Source of the DNA: Maribacter sedimenticola
Lineage (GTDB): Bacteria; Bacteroidota; Bacteroidia; Flavobacteriales; Flavobacteriaceae
Assembly (NCBI RefSeq): GCF_900188415.1
Contig: NZ_FZNV01000005.1
Location: 1-64,000, forward strand
Direction of reading: 5' to 3'
DNA: 64,000 bases
The first letter of the stretch is position 1; the number at the start of each line of letters is the position of its first letter. The position numbers were made by a program, and so were the translations under genes. Below the pieces are notes generated by a model. It saw only the letters and a list, made by a program, of their open reading frames with translations. It was not told the DNA's origin and searched no databases. This document shows positions 35,126 to 43,476 of the stretch, piece after piece.

Positions 35126-35713
35126 ATGTTAAAACGTATTTTTGATATATTAATGGCCCTTATTGGGATAATACTTCTTCTTCCTATTTTTATTATTATA
35201 TCGGTGTTTATAAAATTAGATTCATCAGAACCTATTTTTTATAAACAAATAAGAGTTGGATTGAATAATAATGATTTTAAATTATTAAAATTTAGAACCA
35301 TGGCTTCAGGATCGGATAAAAAAAGTTTAATAACAATTGGGAATAACGATACTAGAATAACAAAGCCTGGAACTTTTTTACGCAAATATAAATTAGATGA
35401 ATTACCGCAGTTAATTAATGTGCTTTTAGGAGATATGAGTTTAGTTGGTCCTAGACCAGAAGTTAGACGATACGTTTCTTTATATGATAAATTACAATTA
35501 AGAGTTTTATCGGTTAAACCAGGAATTACTGATCTTGCTTCTATTCAATTTAGTAATGAGAATGAATTATTAAAAGGGCAAGCCAACCCAGAGAAATTCT
35601 ACATTGAAAACATAATGCCTAAAAAATTAAATTTAAATCTTGAATACATTCAGAAAATGAATTTTTTCTATGATTTAAAACTAATTATATTAACTATAAA
35701 AAAGATTTTATAA
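35126..35713 (+). CDS. Undecaprenyl-phosphate sugar-1-phosphate transferase (PglC-like initiating enzyme), second
   Basis: A 195-residue minimal sugar transferase with a membrane-inserted helix at about 4-30, LLKFRTM at 53-59, the catalytic D91-E92 dyad in KLDELPQLINVLLGDMSLVG, and the GPRPEV motif at about 108-113. The C-terminal segment (GITDLASIQFSNENELL, then an EYIQKM helix) differs from the first such enzyme at 15389, so the two probably use different sugars. It starts 1 bp after the aminotransferase stop, suggesting that it uses the amino sugar made by that enzyme. It is the last gene of the polysaccharide island. Confidence 0.9.
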   Translation: MLKRIFDILMALIGIILLLPIFIIISVFIKLDSSEPIFYKQIRVGLNNNDFKLLKFRTMASGSDKKSLITIGNNDTRITKPGTFLRKYKLDELPQLINVLLGDMSLVGPRPEVRRYVSLYDKLQLRVLSVKPGITDLASIQFSNENELLKGQANPEKFYIENIMPKKLNLNLEYIQKMNFFYDLKLIILTIKKIL

Positions 35714-35959
35714 ATATTCAAACTTATTTATTTAGATGCTAATCATTTCAAAATTTTTAAATTTATATCTTATCTACTCTTAAAGTTTCTTTTAAATATT
35801 AATCTTTTATTTTGGGTTAAATTTTATTTCGATAAAAGCAAAATCAAATGAATTAAATCATATTTTACTTTCCCTAAATTAGTATTTTCGCGCAAGTAAT
35901 TTAAAATAAAAATTATTTGCGAATTTTATATGTCATCTATTTCCCCCAATTGATATAAA

Positions 35960-38900
35960 ATGAAAATTATAAATACTTTTTTTGTCTTATTGGTATTTGT
36001 TTTATTTCACAGCCATTGTTTATGTCAAGATGTTTCTTATCAAGAAGCTTTTACCAATCTAAATTTTAATTTTCCGGTAGAGATCCAGAACAGTAACGAT
36101 GGTACAAATCGTTTATTTGTTGTGGAACAGCCGGGTATCATAAAAGTGTTCCCTAACAGGGCCAATGTATCCGCAGGCGAACTATCCACGTTTTTAGATG
36201 TCAGTTCCATTGTTACTTATAGTGTTGGTCAAGAAATAGGACTTTTAGGTCTTGCATTTCATCCAAATTATGCATCTAACGGATATATCTATATTTACTA
36301 TATAGACCGTCCCAGCAATTATAGAATTAACATAGCACGCTATCAAGTCGATAGCTCCAACCCAAATAGAATTAATCCAAATTCAGGTTTGGTACTTGCC
36401 CAGTACACCAAAAATCAAGGTGATTCTAACCATAATGGAGGTAAAATTGCTTTTGGTCCTGACGGTTATCTTTATATTTCCGTTGGCGATGGTGGTGGCG
36501 CCGCTGATCCACAAGGAAACAGCCAGAATTTAAATTCTGCTTTTGGTAAAATATTGCGCATAGATGTTGATATAGATGGTAACAACACCCAATCTCCCAA
36601 TGGTAGCTATGAGATACCCTCTAACAATCCAAGAGTCGGTCAATCAGGGTTAGATGAACTCTATGCATGGGGTATACGGAATACATGGAAATTTTCATTT
36701 GATGATAACGGCAGATTATGGGGTGCGGATGTTGGTCAAAATTCCTATGAAGAGATAAATTTGATTACGAGTGGCGGCAATTATGGTTGGAACAAGTTTG
36801 AGGCCAATTCAGAACCAAGTTATGGAAGAACGACCACTTTATCCACATCACCAGATATTAAACCTATATTTTTCTACGACCATAGTGCCTCTGATGTTTC
36901 AATAACAGGAGGGTACGTGTATAATGGCTCACTTACAAGCGCAAGTCTTCAAAATAAATACATCTATGCCGATTATATTTCCGGAAGGGTTTGGGCACTA
37001 AGTTATAATGCTAGTAATGGGAGTACAAGTAATGAATTGTTGTTCCAGACCAGTGGGCAATACATATCCAGTTTTGGAGAAGATGAAGCAGGTGAACTGT
37101 ACTTTTCGGATTATGGATCCAGCGTAAAAGTTTATAAATTAACGGAAACGGTTACGGGACCTGTAACCACACCGGTTAATGGTATTGGCGAATGGAAATC
37201 AATCACCTCCGGTACAAACGGCATAGTGGAAACAATTGCAGAATCCCCAGCGGAAATGAAATATGTGGGAGGTAATTTTAGTACAGCAGGTGGAATTGGT
37301 GTTAATAACCTGGCCGTACTTAACGCTTCAGATGAATGGCAAGCATCCATAAATGGTAGTAACGGTATAATTTACTCCATAGATGTGGCACCGGATGGTA
37401 CGGTTTATGCCGCTGGTGACTTTACGACAATAGGGGGAATATCCGCCAATAATATTGCCAGATGGAACGGTTCATCCTGGGCTGCGGTAGGAACGGGCAC
37501 CAATGGACCTATCCTAAAAATAAAGACAGATGCAACAGGTGCCCTTTATGCAGGCGGTACCTTTACAGATGCTGGAGGACTTACCGCAAACAATATTGCC
37601 AAATGGGAAAATAATGTTTGGAGTACGTTGGTCGATGCTTCTACAGGTATTGCAGGAACCAATAATGAAATTAGGTCTATTACATTTGACGATAACAATA
37701 TGATATACGTTGGTGGTAATTTTGACACGGCCGGTGGGGTTTCTGCGGCAAGAATTGCCCAGTGGAATGGCACTAACTGGTCTGCTCTTGGTACAGGTAC
37801 CAGTGGATTTGTGCAAGCAATCGAATCATCTGGTAATTATTTATATGTTGGTGGAAACTTTTCTATTGCTGGTGGCAATACGGTCAACAGAATTGCCAGG
37901 TACAATAAGACCAACCAATCTTGGGAAGCGCTTGGTAACGGTTTAAGCGGTAATGTTAATGCTATTGTATCCAATGGCTCCTATGTTTATGTAGGCGGAA
38001 CTTTTGACACTGCAAGTGACAACGGAAACGTAGACAAAATAGTGAACAACCTCTCTAGATGGAGTGCAGCAAACGGGTGGGAAGCATTAGGACCCAATAC
38101 CGATGTGGGTGTAGATGTTAGGGTAAATTCTTTGGCATTTACCAACAATGGCTCCGAGCTCATCGTTGGTGGAAATTTTGGCACGGCCGGAAATTTAAGT
38201 ACCAACAATATTGCGATCTGGAGTGAGAATTTTTGTACTGAAGATAGTATAATACCTGAATATAGGGTAAACGGAGTGTTTGATAGTGGCAGCAATTCAA
38301 TTACGGTCAATGAAGGTGATGAATTACTTTTAAGCATATTACCAAATGGCGTAAACTTCACCATTTTATTGCCAAATGGCACCACGGTTAATGGGGATTA
38401 TGATTTAGGCTCTATGAACACTGCACTTTCCGGATCATATACCTTCGAGACCGAGCAAGGCTGTACGGAAAATTTGGAAATTATAGTTCAGGGCACAACG
38501 TCAAATGATACGGACAACGATGGTGTCATAGACGCAAATGACAATTGCCCCAATACACCAAATGGAGAAACCGTAAACGCCAATGGTTGCTCCCAGAGCC
38601 AATTGGACGACGATAATGATGGGGTTGCCAATATTGATGATTTATGTTTAAATACCCCAGATGGTGAAGCTGTGGATGTCAATGGATGTTCTTCTAGTCA
38701 ATTAGATAGTGATAATGATGGGGTGTTCAATAATGTAGATACGTGTCCTAATACCCCTGAAGGAAATACGGTAGATGAAAATGGATGTTCATTAAACCAA
38801 TTAGATAGTGATAATGATGGTGTAAATGATGCAAACGACGATTGCCCCAATACTCCATCCGGAGATGTAGTGGATGAAAATGGCTGCACCGTTCAAACTC

Positions 38901-39814
38901 CTTTAGATAGTGATAATGATGGTGTAATAGATGTCAATGATGGATGTCCGGATACCCCTGAAGGAGAACCAGTAGATTCTAATGGATGCCCAATACCACC
39001 GCTTGATGGAGATAATGATGGTATTAATGACGATGTTGATCAATGTCCAAATACACCGGCAGGTGCAACGGTAGATGAAAACGGATGTTCGCTTTCCAAC
39101 TATGACAACGATCAATTTAGAATAACTACCAATGGGGCCACCTGTATAGATTTAAATAACGGTTCCTTAATGATACAATCCAAAAACACAGATAATTTCA
39201 TAGCCACCCTTACGGGTCCGGTAGAGGAAATAGTTCTGCCTTTTTCAGAAGAACTTACCATATCCAATTTAGCAAATGGTTCGTATGACTTATGTATCAC
39301 ATCCATTAATTTTCCAGATTATTTAAATTGTTCTAAGTTTACAATTGTAGAACCAGAACCGTTACAAGTGCAATTAGATGTTGATAACATAACCAATAGT
39401 GTAGCACTTAAAATGCGGGGTGGTAATGAATATACCGTTGAAGTAAATGGTAAGAGCATGGTAACCACCAACAGTGAAATTAATTTGCCGTTATATGAAG
39501 ATGTCAATATAATCAAGGTAACCTCTAATCAATTATGTCAAGGTATTTTTGAAGAAACCGTTATTTTGGAAAATATGTTTCTCATATATCCTAATCCGGT
39601 AGAAGATGTACTAAACATTGATTTGAAATCATTAACTTCAGACACTATAGATATCGCAATATATACTGAAGCGGGGCAATTGATTTCTGTAGAAACATAT
39701 CTGGTAGAATCAAAAATTATAACCTTGAATACAAGTAATTTGGTAACGGGAGTTTATTTTTTAAAATTAAAAAATGAACAATTGGATAAATCTTTCAAGC
39801 TTATTAAGTCATGA
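35960..39814 (+). CDS. T9SS-secreted multidomain protein with glucose/sorbosone-dehydrogenase-like domain
   Basis: 1284 residues. A signal peptide (about 1-22) ends near CLCQ. Residues about 27-395 match the glucose/sorbosone dehydrogenase (PQQ-type) propeller: VVEQPGIIKVF, GLLGLAFHPNYASNGYIY, DSNHNGGKIAFGPDGYLYI, and GVNYGWN-like strands. Residues about 405-770 hold seven repeats of the form (Y)VGGNFxTAGGxxxNxIAxWN, enough for a second seven-bladed propeller. An Ig-like module follows (ITVNEGDELLLSILPNG, about 780-850), then a run of calcium-binding thrombospondin type 3 repeats (DSDNDGVxD, about 850-1050), and a T9SS sorting domain (LIYPNPVEDVLNIDL, about 1210-1284). It probably acts on the cell surface or in the medium as a sugar- or alcohol-oxidising enzyme or a binding protein. 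The next gene overlaps its stop by 4 bp. Confidence 0.82.
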   Translation: MKIINTFFVLLVFVLFHSHCLCQDVSYQEAFTNLNFNFPVEIQNSNDGTNRLFVVEQPGIIKVFPNRANVSAGELSTFLDVSSIVTYSVGQEIGLLGLAFHPNYASNGYIYIYYIDRPSNYRINIARYQVDSSNPNRINPNSGLVLAQYTKNQGDSNHNGGKIAFGPDGYLYISVGDGGGAADPQGNSQNLNSAFGKILRIDVDIDGNNTQSPNGSYEIPSNNPRVGQSGLDELYAWGIRNTWKFSFDDNGRLWGADVGQNSYEEINLITSGGNYGWNKFEANSEPSYGRTTTLSTSPDIKPIFFYDHSASDVSITGGYVYNGSLTSASLQNKYIYADYISGRVWALSYNASNGSTSNELLFQTSGQYISSFGEDEAGELYFSDYGSSVKVYKLTETVTGPVTTPVNGIGEWKSITSGTNGIVETIAESPAEMKYVGGNFSTAGGIGVNNLAVLNASDEWQASINGSNGIIYSIDVAPDGTVYAAGDFTTIGGISANNIARWNGSSWAAVGTGTNGPILKIKTDATGALYAGGTFTDAGGLTANNIAKWENNVWSTLVDASTGIAGTNNEIRSITFDDNNMIYVGGNFDTAGGVSAARIAQWNGTNWSALGTGTSGFVQAIESSGNYLYVGGNFSIAGGNTVNRIARYNKTNQSWEALGNGLSGNVNAIVSNGSYVYVGGTFDTASDNGNVDKIVNNLSRWSAANGWEALGPNTDVGVDVRVNSLAFTNNGSELIVGGNFGTAGNLSTNNIAIWSENFCTEDSIIPEYRVNGVFDSGSNSITVNEGDELLLSILPNGVNFTILLPNGTTVNGDYDLGSMNTALSGSYTFETEQGCTENLEIIVQGTTSNDTDNDGVIDANDNCPNTPNGETVNANGCSQSQLDDDNDGVANIDDLCLNTPDGEAVDVNGCSSSQLDSDNDGVFNNVDTCPNTPEGNTVDENGCSLNQLDSDNDGVNDANDDCPNTPSGDVVDENGCTVQTPLDSDNDGVIDVNDGCPDTPEGEPVDSNGCPIPPLDGDNDGINDDVDQCPNTPAGATVDENGCSLSNYDNDQFRITTNGATCIDLNNGSLMIQSKNTDNFIATLTGPVEEIVLPFSEELTISNLANGSYDLCITSINFPDYLNCSKFTIVEPEPLQVQLDVDNITNSVALKMRGGNEYTVEVNGKSMVTTNSEINLPLYEDVNIIKVTSNQLCQGIFEETVILENMFLIYPNPVEDVLNIDLKSLTSDTIDIAIYTEAGQLISVETYLVESKIITLNTSNLVTGVYFLKLKNEQLDKSFKLIKS
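38503..39107 (+). repeat. Tandem thrombospondin type 3 repeat array inside the T9SS protein
   Basis: About six units of roughly 93-105 bp, each with a core such as gatagtgataatgatggtgt encoding D-S-D-N-D-G-V and a C-P-N-T-P segment. Cores are near-identical at 38705, 38809 and 38908, suggesting gain by recent duplication. The product is a rigid calcium-binding spacer before the sorting domain. Confidence 0.85.
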
Positions 39815-40485
39815 GAAAAAGCTTGTTTTTTTTATTGATCGCTACCTGTTTTTCCTGTGGAGTAGATTTAGATGTTCTGGATATACTGGGCACTGATCAG
39901 ACCATAGCTTTAACCTTTCCAGAAAATGATTCGGAATGTACAGAGGGCACCATAGTCTCTGACACACAGAGCGAATTAGTTTTTAAATGGCTTGATGAAA
40001 ATAATTCTAGTCCGTATACCGTTCATTTAACCAATGTCTTGGCCGCTAGTACAGAAACATACGATAGCAATGAGCAGGAATTGGCAATTATTTTAGATCG
40101 TGGAGTAGTTTACTCATGGTTCGTAACAGGTAAATTGAACACAAGCAGTGAAACCTGGAATTTTTATAATGCTGGCCCTGGTGTGGCATCTACCATTCCA
40201 TTACCTGCCATAGCCATTTCACCTGTATCTGGCGCTACAATATCCCAAACGAGTACAGCGGTTAATTTAATATGGCAATCGGAAGATGAGGATAATGACA
40301 TTATTGGCCATGACCTTTATTTTGGGGAAACAGATGACCCAGAAATTTTTGCAGCAGATATTCTTGAAACAAGATTTGATGCCATTGAAGTTACTTCAGG
40401 TAAAGTGTATTACTGGAAAGTAGTTACCAAGGATAGTAACGGTAACGAATCAACTTCACCAATATTTACATTTACGGTAGCTTAA
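39811..40485 (+). CDS. Lipoprotein with a fibronectin type III-like domain
   Basis: A 224-residue lipoprotein. The signal peptide FFLLIATCFSCG ends at the lipid-modified Cys (about residue 16), followed by the acidic VDLDVLD stretch. Residues about 35-115 and 130-224 look like two beta-sandwich domains; the second has LIWQSEDEDNDIIGHDLYFG and YYWKVVTKDSNGNES, typical of fibronectin type III-like modules. It overlaps the preceding gene by 4 bp (ATGA), so it is translationally coupled to the T9SS-secreted dehydrogenase-like protein and may anchor or assist it at the outer membrane. No catalytic motif was seen. Confidence 0.8.
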   Translation: MRKSLFFLLIATCFSCGVDLDVLDILGTDQTIALTFPENDSECTEGTIVSDTQSELVFKWLDENNSSPYTVHLTNVLAASTETYDSNEQELAIILDRGVVYSWFVTGKLNTSSETWNFYNAGPGVASTIPLPAIAISPVSGATISQTSTAVNLIWQSEDEDNDIIGHDLYFGETDDPEIFAADILETRFDAIEVTSGKVYYWKVVTKDSNGNESTSPIFTFTVA

Positions 40486-40538
40486 TAATGTATTAAAAAA
40501 TTTATTTGCCCCTTAATTAAACTACAATTTTTGAAAAT

Positions 40539-40577
40539 AAAAAACCCCGCACATTTTATAATGAACGGGGTTTTTCT
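40539..40577. terminator. Bidirectional intrinsic terminator
   Basis: A 10-bp stem (AAAAACCCCG at 40540-40549, CGGGGTTTTT at 40566-40575) with a T run on either strand. It lies between the convergent lipoprotein (39811, plus) and OmpA-family (40590, minus) genes and can serve both. Confidence 0.9.
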
Positions 40578-40589
40578 TTTTAATTATTT

Positions 40590-41774
40590 TTAAAATTCCA
40601 ATACCTCAAATTCTGACCTTCTGTTGACCGCATGTTTCTCTGCTGGACAATATGTATTGTCATCACATTCATTCAACAAGCGTTGTTCTCCAAAAGCTTC
40701 TGTCATTATTCTTTCAGGTGCAACACCTTTACTTAATAAATATTCCTTTGTTCTAGTGACCCTACGCTCTGAAAGCCAATCATTATATGTAGAAGTACCT
40801 CTAGAGTCTGTATGAGATGTAACTTTTAATTTTAAAGTCGGTATTTCCTCAAAAATTTCCGCCATTGCATCTAAAACCTTCTTGGAATCATTGTTTACAA
40901 ATGAGGAGTTCAAATCAAAATAAACATTGCCCAATTGCTCTATTCTTGACTTTATGGCCTGCTTCTTACGATTAAGCTCGTCTAATCTTTTCTTTTCCGC
41001 AGCGGCAAGTGCATCTTCCTCTTTCTGCTTTTTCAATTGGGCTGCCAATAATGCCTCTTCCTTTAGTCTATTGACTTCATTGATAGAATCTCTTTGGCGT
41101 TGCTTTTCTTTTTCAATAGCGGCCATAAGCGCCAATTTTTCCTCACCGCGTTTAGAAAGCCCTTTTTCAATACCAAATTGGTAAACCACACCTGCGGCGT
41201 GCTGTATATGGTTGGTAACCTCATTACTGGTCGTCATGGCCCATTTACCAGTTGAGTTAAAATCTAGTCCCCAACGGTCAGAAAACCACGTTCTAAACCC
41301 AACAACGGCATTATAGGTTCCCCTACCCTCATTATTGGCATCGGTATAACCAACACCAACTCCAATATAGGGGTCAAACCATCCGGTCTGACCAATAATT
41401 TTATTTATATCATAGGTTACCCTACCATCAAAGGCATAATAAGGTATATCTTCTAGAATAATCTCCCCATCTATAATATTCCCCTTCATATATTTGTTAT
41501 ACGATCCTATAGCTTCAACCCCTAGACCATTTTTAAAATATCTTCCAATGCTTACGCGAGAAGGATAAGGTACAATATTCCATTCCTGTCCAACATTGAA
41601 AATACCATCGAACACATTTCCTGAATCATCTACGGCATTTAAACCAACACCAACAATCCAAGAACTTTGAACAATGCTATCCTTGGAAGTAATTTGTAAT
41701 TCATCTTGGGCAAAGGCAGAAAAACCAAAGCCTAGTAAAACCAAAAAAGTTAAAAGTTTTGAAGTTTTCATCAT
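40590..41774 (-). CDS. OmpA family outer membrane protein
   Basis: 394 residues. A signal peptide (about 1-23) ends in SAFAQ. Residues about 35-195 resemble an eight-stranded outer membrane barrel. Residues about 200-275 are a charged, Ala/Lys/Glu/Arg-rich coiled coil. Residues about 280-394 are an OmpA C-terminal peptidoglycan-binding domain, with TSHTDSRGTSTYNDWLSERR (about 318-337) and NRRSEFEVLEF at the end; the Asp and Arg that bind diaminopimelate are present. It links the outer membrane to the cell wall. The gene is monocistronic, convergent with the lipoprotein gene and sharing a terminator with it. Start ATG 41774; the next ATG (41771) is equally possible. Confidence 0.92.
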   Translation of the reverse strand: MMKTSKLLTFLVLLGFGFSAFAQDELQITSKDSIVQSSWIVGVGLNAVDDSGNVFDGIFNVGQEWNIVPYPSRVSIGRYFKNGLGVEAIGSYNKYMKGNIIDGEIILEDIPYYAFDGRVTYDINKIIGQTGWFDPYIGVGVGYTDANNEGRGTYNAVVGFRTWFSDRWGLDFNSTGKWAMTTSNEVTNHIQHAAGVVYQFGIEKGLSKRGEEKLALMAAIEKEKQRQRDSINEVNRLKEEALLAAQLKKQKEEDALAAAEKKRLDELNRKKQAIKSRIEQLGNVYFDLNSSFVNNDSKKVLDAMAEIFEEIPTLKLKVTSHTDSRGTSTYNDWLSERRVTRTKEYLLSKGVAPERIMTEAFGEQRLLNECDDNTYCPAEKHAVNRRSEFEVLEF

Positions 41775-41891
41775 AATTAATTTGGGTTAAGGTGTAAAAT
41801 TAAGAGAAAGTATTGAATTCTTTATAGAAGTACTATGAACAACATTATAAATCGATAGTATGTTGAAAATCCGCAATTTACCGGTGAAATC

Positions 41892-42326
41892 TTATTCTAT
41901 GACAACAGATTCCGCATGAATTGGGAGTTTGTAGACGGTTACGGGTCTGGTTATTGCAGTCAATTCCGTATTCTTTTTAGACTTTGTCTTTCGCAAGATG
42001 AGATTTTTACCTGTACGTGATTTAATTTTTAAACCGGAATTTACATTTTCTTCCCCCGGGCTCCATACGATAACCAGCTCCTTACTAAAATCAATTTTTG
42101 GTATTGGCAGTCCTGGTTTTCTTGTTCTATTGAAAACTCCAAAAAACTCAGAGAGCGACCTTTGATCTTTGATGACCAAAAACTGTTCTGTGTTATGCCC
42201 ACCATAATTATCCTTTACCAAAATCTCCATGGTTGTTGAATCTGTATTTGCAGTACTTTGTTGTCCTTTACAGGACAGCAAGAAGAAAAAAGCCAAACTG
42301 CCGGTAATCAATATAGATTTAAGCAT
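41892..42326 (-). CDS. Small lipoprotein, possibly PrcB-like
   Basis: 144 residues from ATG 42326; a longer frame from 42368 adds 14 residues inside bshA. The signal is a lipoprotein signal peptide (LKSILITGSLAFFFLLSC), followed by a mature part with the strand EILVKDNYGGHNTEQFLVIKD and KIDFSKELVIVWSPGEENVNSG (about 83-104), which looks like the C-terminal domain found with PrcB-type protease-complex proteins, but I am not certain. Its start overlaps the stop of bshA by 8 bp, so the two are translationally coupled. It is the last gene of a minus-strand run. Confidence 0.6.
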   Translation of the reverse strand: MLKSILITGSLAFFFLLSCKGQQSTANTDSTTMEILVKDNYGGHNTEQFLVIKDQRSLSEFFGVFNRTRKPGLPIPKIDFSKELVIVWSPGEENVNSGLKIKSRTGKNLILRKTKSKKNTELTAITRPVTVYKLPIHAESVVIE

Positions 42327-43461
42327 TGTTAAACCGTCCTTTATAAGCTCTTTGATATACCTCCTCATATAAGGGCAAGACTTTTTGAATATCGAACTTA
42401 TGGGCTTCTTTTACCGCATTGTTCTTAAATCTTTCCAACACTTCATCATCACTTAAAATAGTAAGTGCCTTAGAGGCCATATCTTCAATATCACCAACCT
42501 CACTAAGAAAACCGCTTACACCATCTTTATTGACTTCTGGTATACCACCGGCATTACTGGAAATTACCGGCACCTTATTGACCATGGCCTCCAATGCCGC
42601 AAGACCAAAACTTTCTGTTTCGGAAGGCAATAAAAACAAATCCGAAAAACATAAAATTTTATCTATCTCATTGCTATTGCCAAGGAATATAACCTTCTCC
42701 GCAATGCCCAGATCTTCACATAAACGTTCCGCTCCCTCTTTTTCCGGCCCTTCACCTACCATAATCAATTTAGCAGGTATGGATAGTTGAATCTTGCTAA
42801 ATACCTTTACTACGTCTGCAATTCTTTTAACTTTTCTAAAATTACTGATATGGGTAATAATACGTTCATCATCATTGGCCATATTTGACCGTTGACAATC
42901 GGTAAAGGAAGTACTGTATTTTTTAGTGTCTATAAAATTAGGAATCACTTCAATTTCACCCTTAATATCAAAAATTTCCAAAGTGCCTTTCTTTAGACTT
43001 TCAGATACGGAGGTTACAACATCAGACTGATTAATACTAAAGGTTACGGCAGGTTTATAAAAAGGATGCTTGCCTACCAAGGTAATATCCGTACCATGTA
43101 AGGTCGTAATCATAGGCACATAAATACCTTCTTCTTCTAACATCTTTTTAGCCATATAGCCCGCATAAGCATGCGGAATGGCATAATGCACATGCAACAA
43201 GTCTATTTTATGTAATTTAATAGTATCTACCAGTTTACTTGATAGCGCCAACTCATAGGGCTGGTAATGAAATAAAGGATACTCCGGTACATGGACCTCA
43301 TGAAAGAAAATCCTATTGTTCAATAATTCTAAACGAACGGGTTGTTTATAGGTAACAAAATGGACTTCATGTCCCCTATTGGCCAGGGCAATTCCTAATT
43401 CTGTTGCTACAACGCCACTACCGCCAAAGGTAGGGTAACATACTATTGCTATTTTCATCAT
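42319..43461 (-). CDS. bshA: N-acetyl-alpha-D-glucosaminyl L-malate synthase (bacillithiol biosynthesis)
   Basis: 380 residues, family GT4. It joins GlcNAc from UDP-GlcNAc to L-malate, the first step of bacillithiol (low-molecular-weight thiol) synthesis in the cytoplasm. The N-terminal KIAIVCYPTFGGSGVVATEL (about 3-22) is distinctive for BshA, as are HVHYAIPHAYAGYMAK and TTLHGTDITLVGKHP. The C-terminal donor domain has PSETESFGLAALEAM with the E-x7-E pair. Either ATG of the first two codons may be used. It follows the GH3/beta-lactamase fusion gene by 15 bp and overlaps the small lipoprotein gene by 8 bp. Confidence 0.95.
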   Translation of the reverse strand: MMKIAIVCYPTFGGSGVVATELGIALANRGHEVHFVTYKQPVRLELLNNRIFFHEVHVPEYPLFHYQPYELALSSKLVDTIKLHKIDLLHVHYAIPHAYAGYMAKKMLEEEGIYVPMITTLHGTDITLVGKHPFYKPAVTFSINQSDVVTSVSESLKKGTLEIFDIKGEIEVIPNFIDTKKYSTSFTDCQRSNMANDDERIITHISNFRKVKRIADVVKVFSKIQLSIPAKLIMVGEGPEKEGAERLCEDLGIAEKVIFLGNSNEIDKILCFSDLFLLPSETESFGLAALEAMVNKVPVISSNAGGIPEVNKDGVSGFLSEVGDIEDMASKALTILSDDEVLERFKNNAVKEAHKFDIQKVLPLYEEVYQRAYKGRFNNA

Positions 43462-43476
43462 AGCAAAATTACCTTT

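Noticed and set aside
41837-41866. CAACAT/ATGTTG hairpin upstream of the OmpA gene
   Set aside because: Six base pairs with no T tract; not distinguishable from chance.
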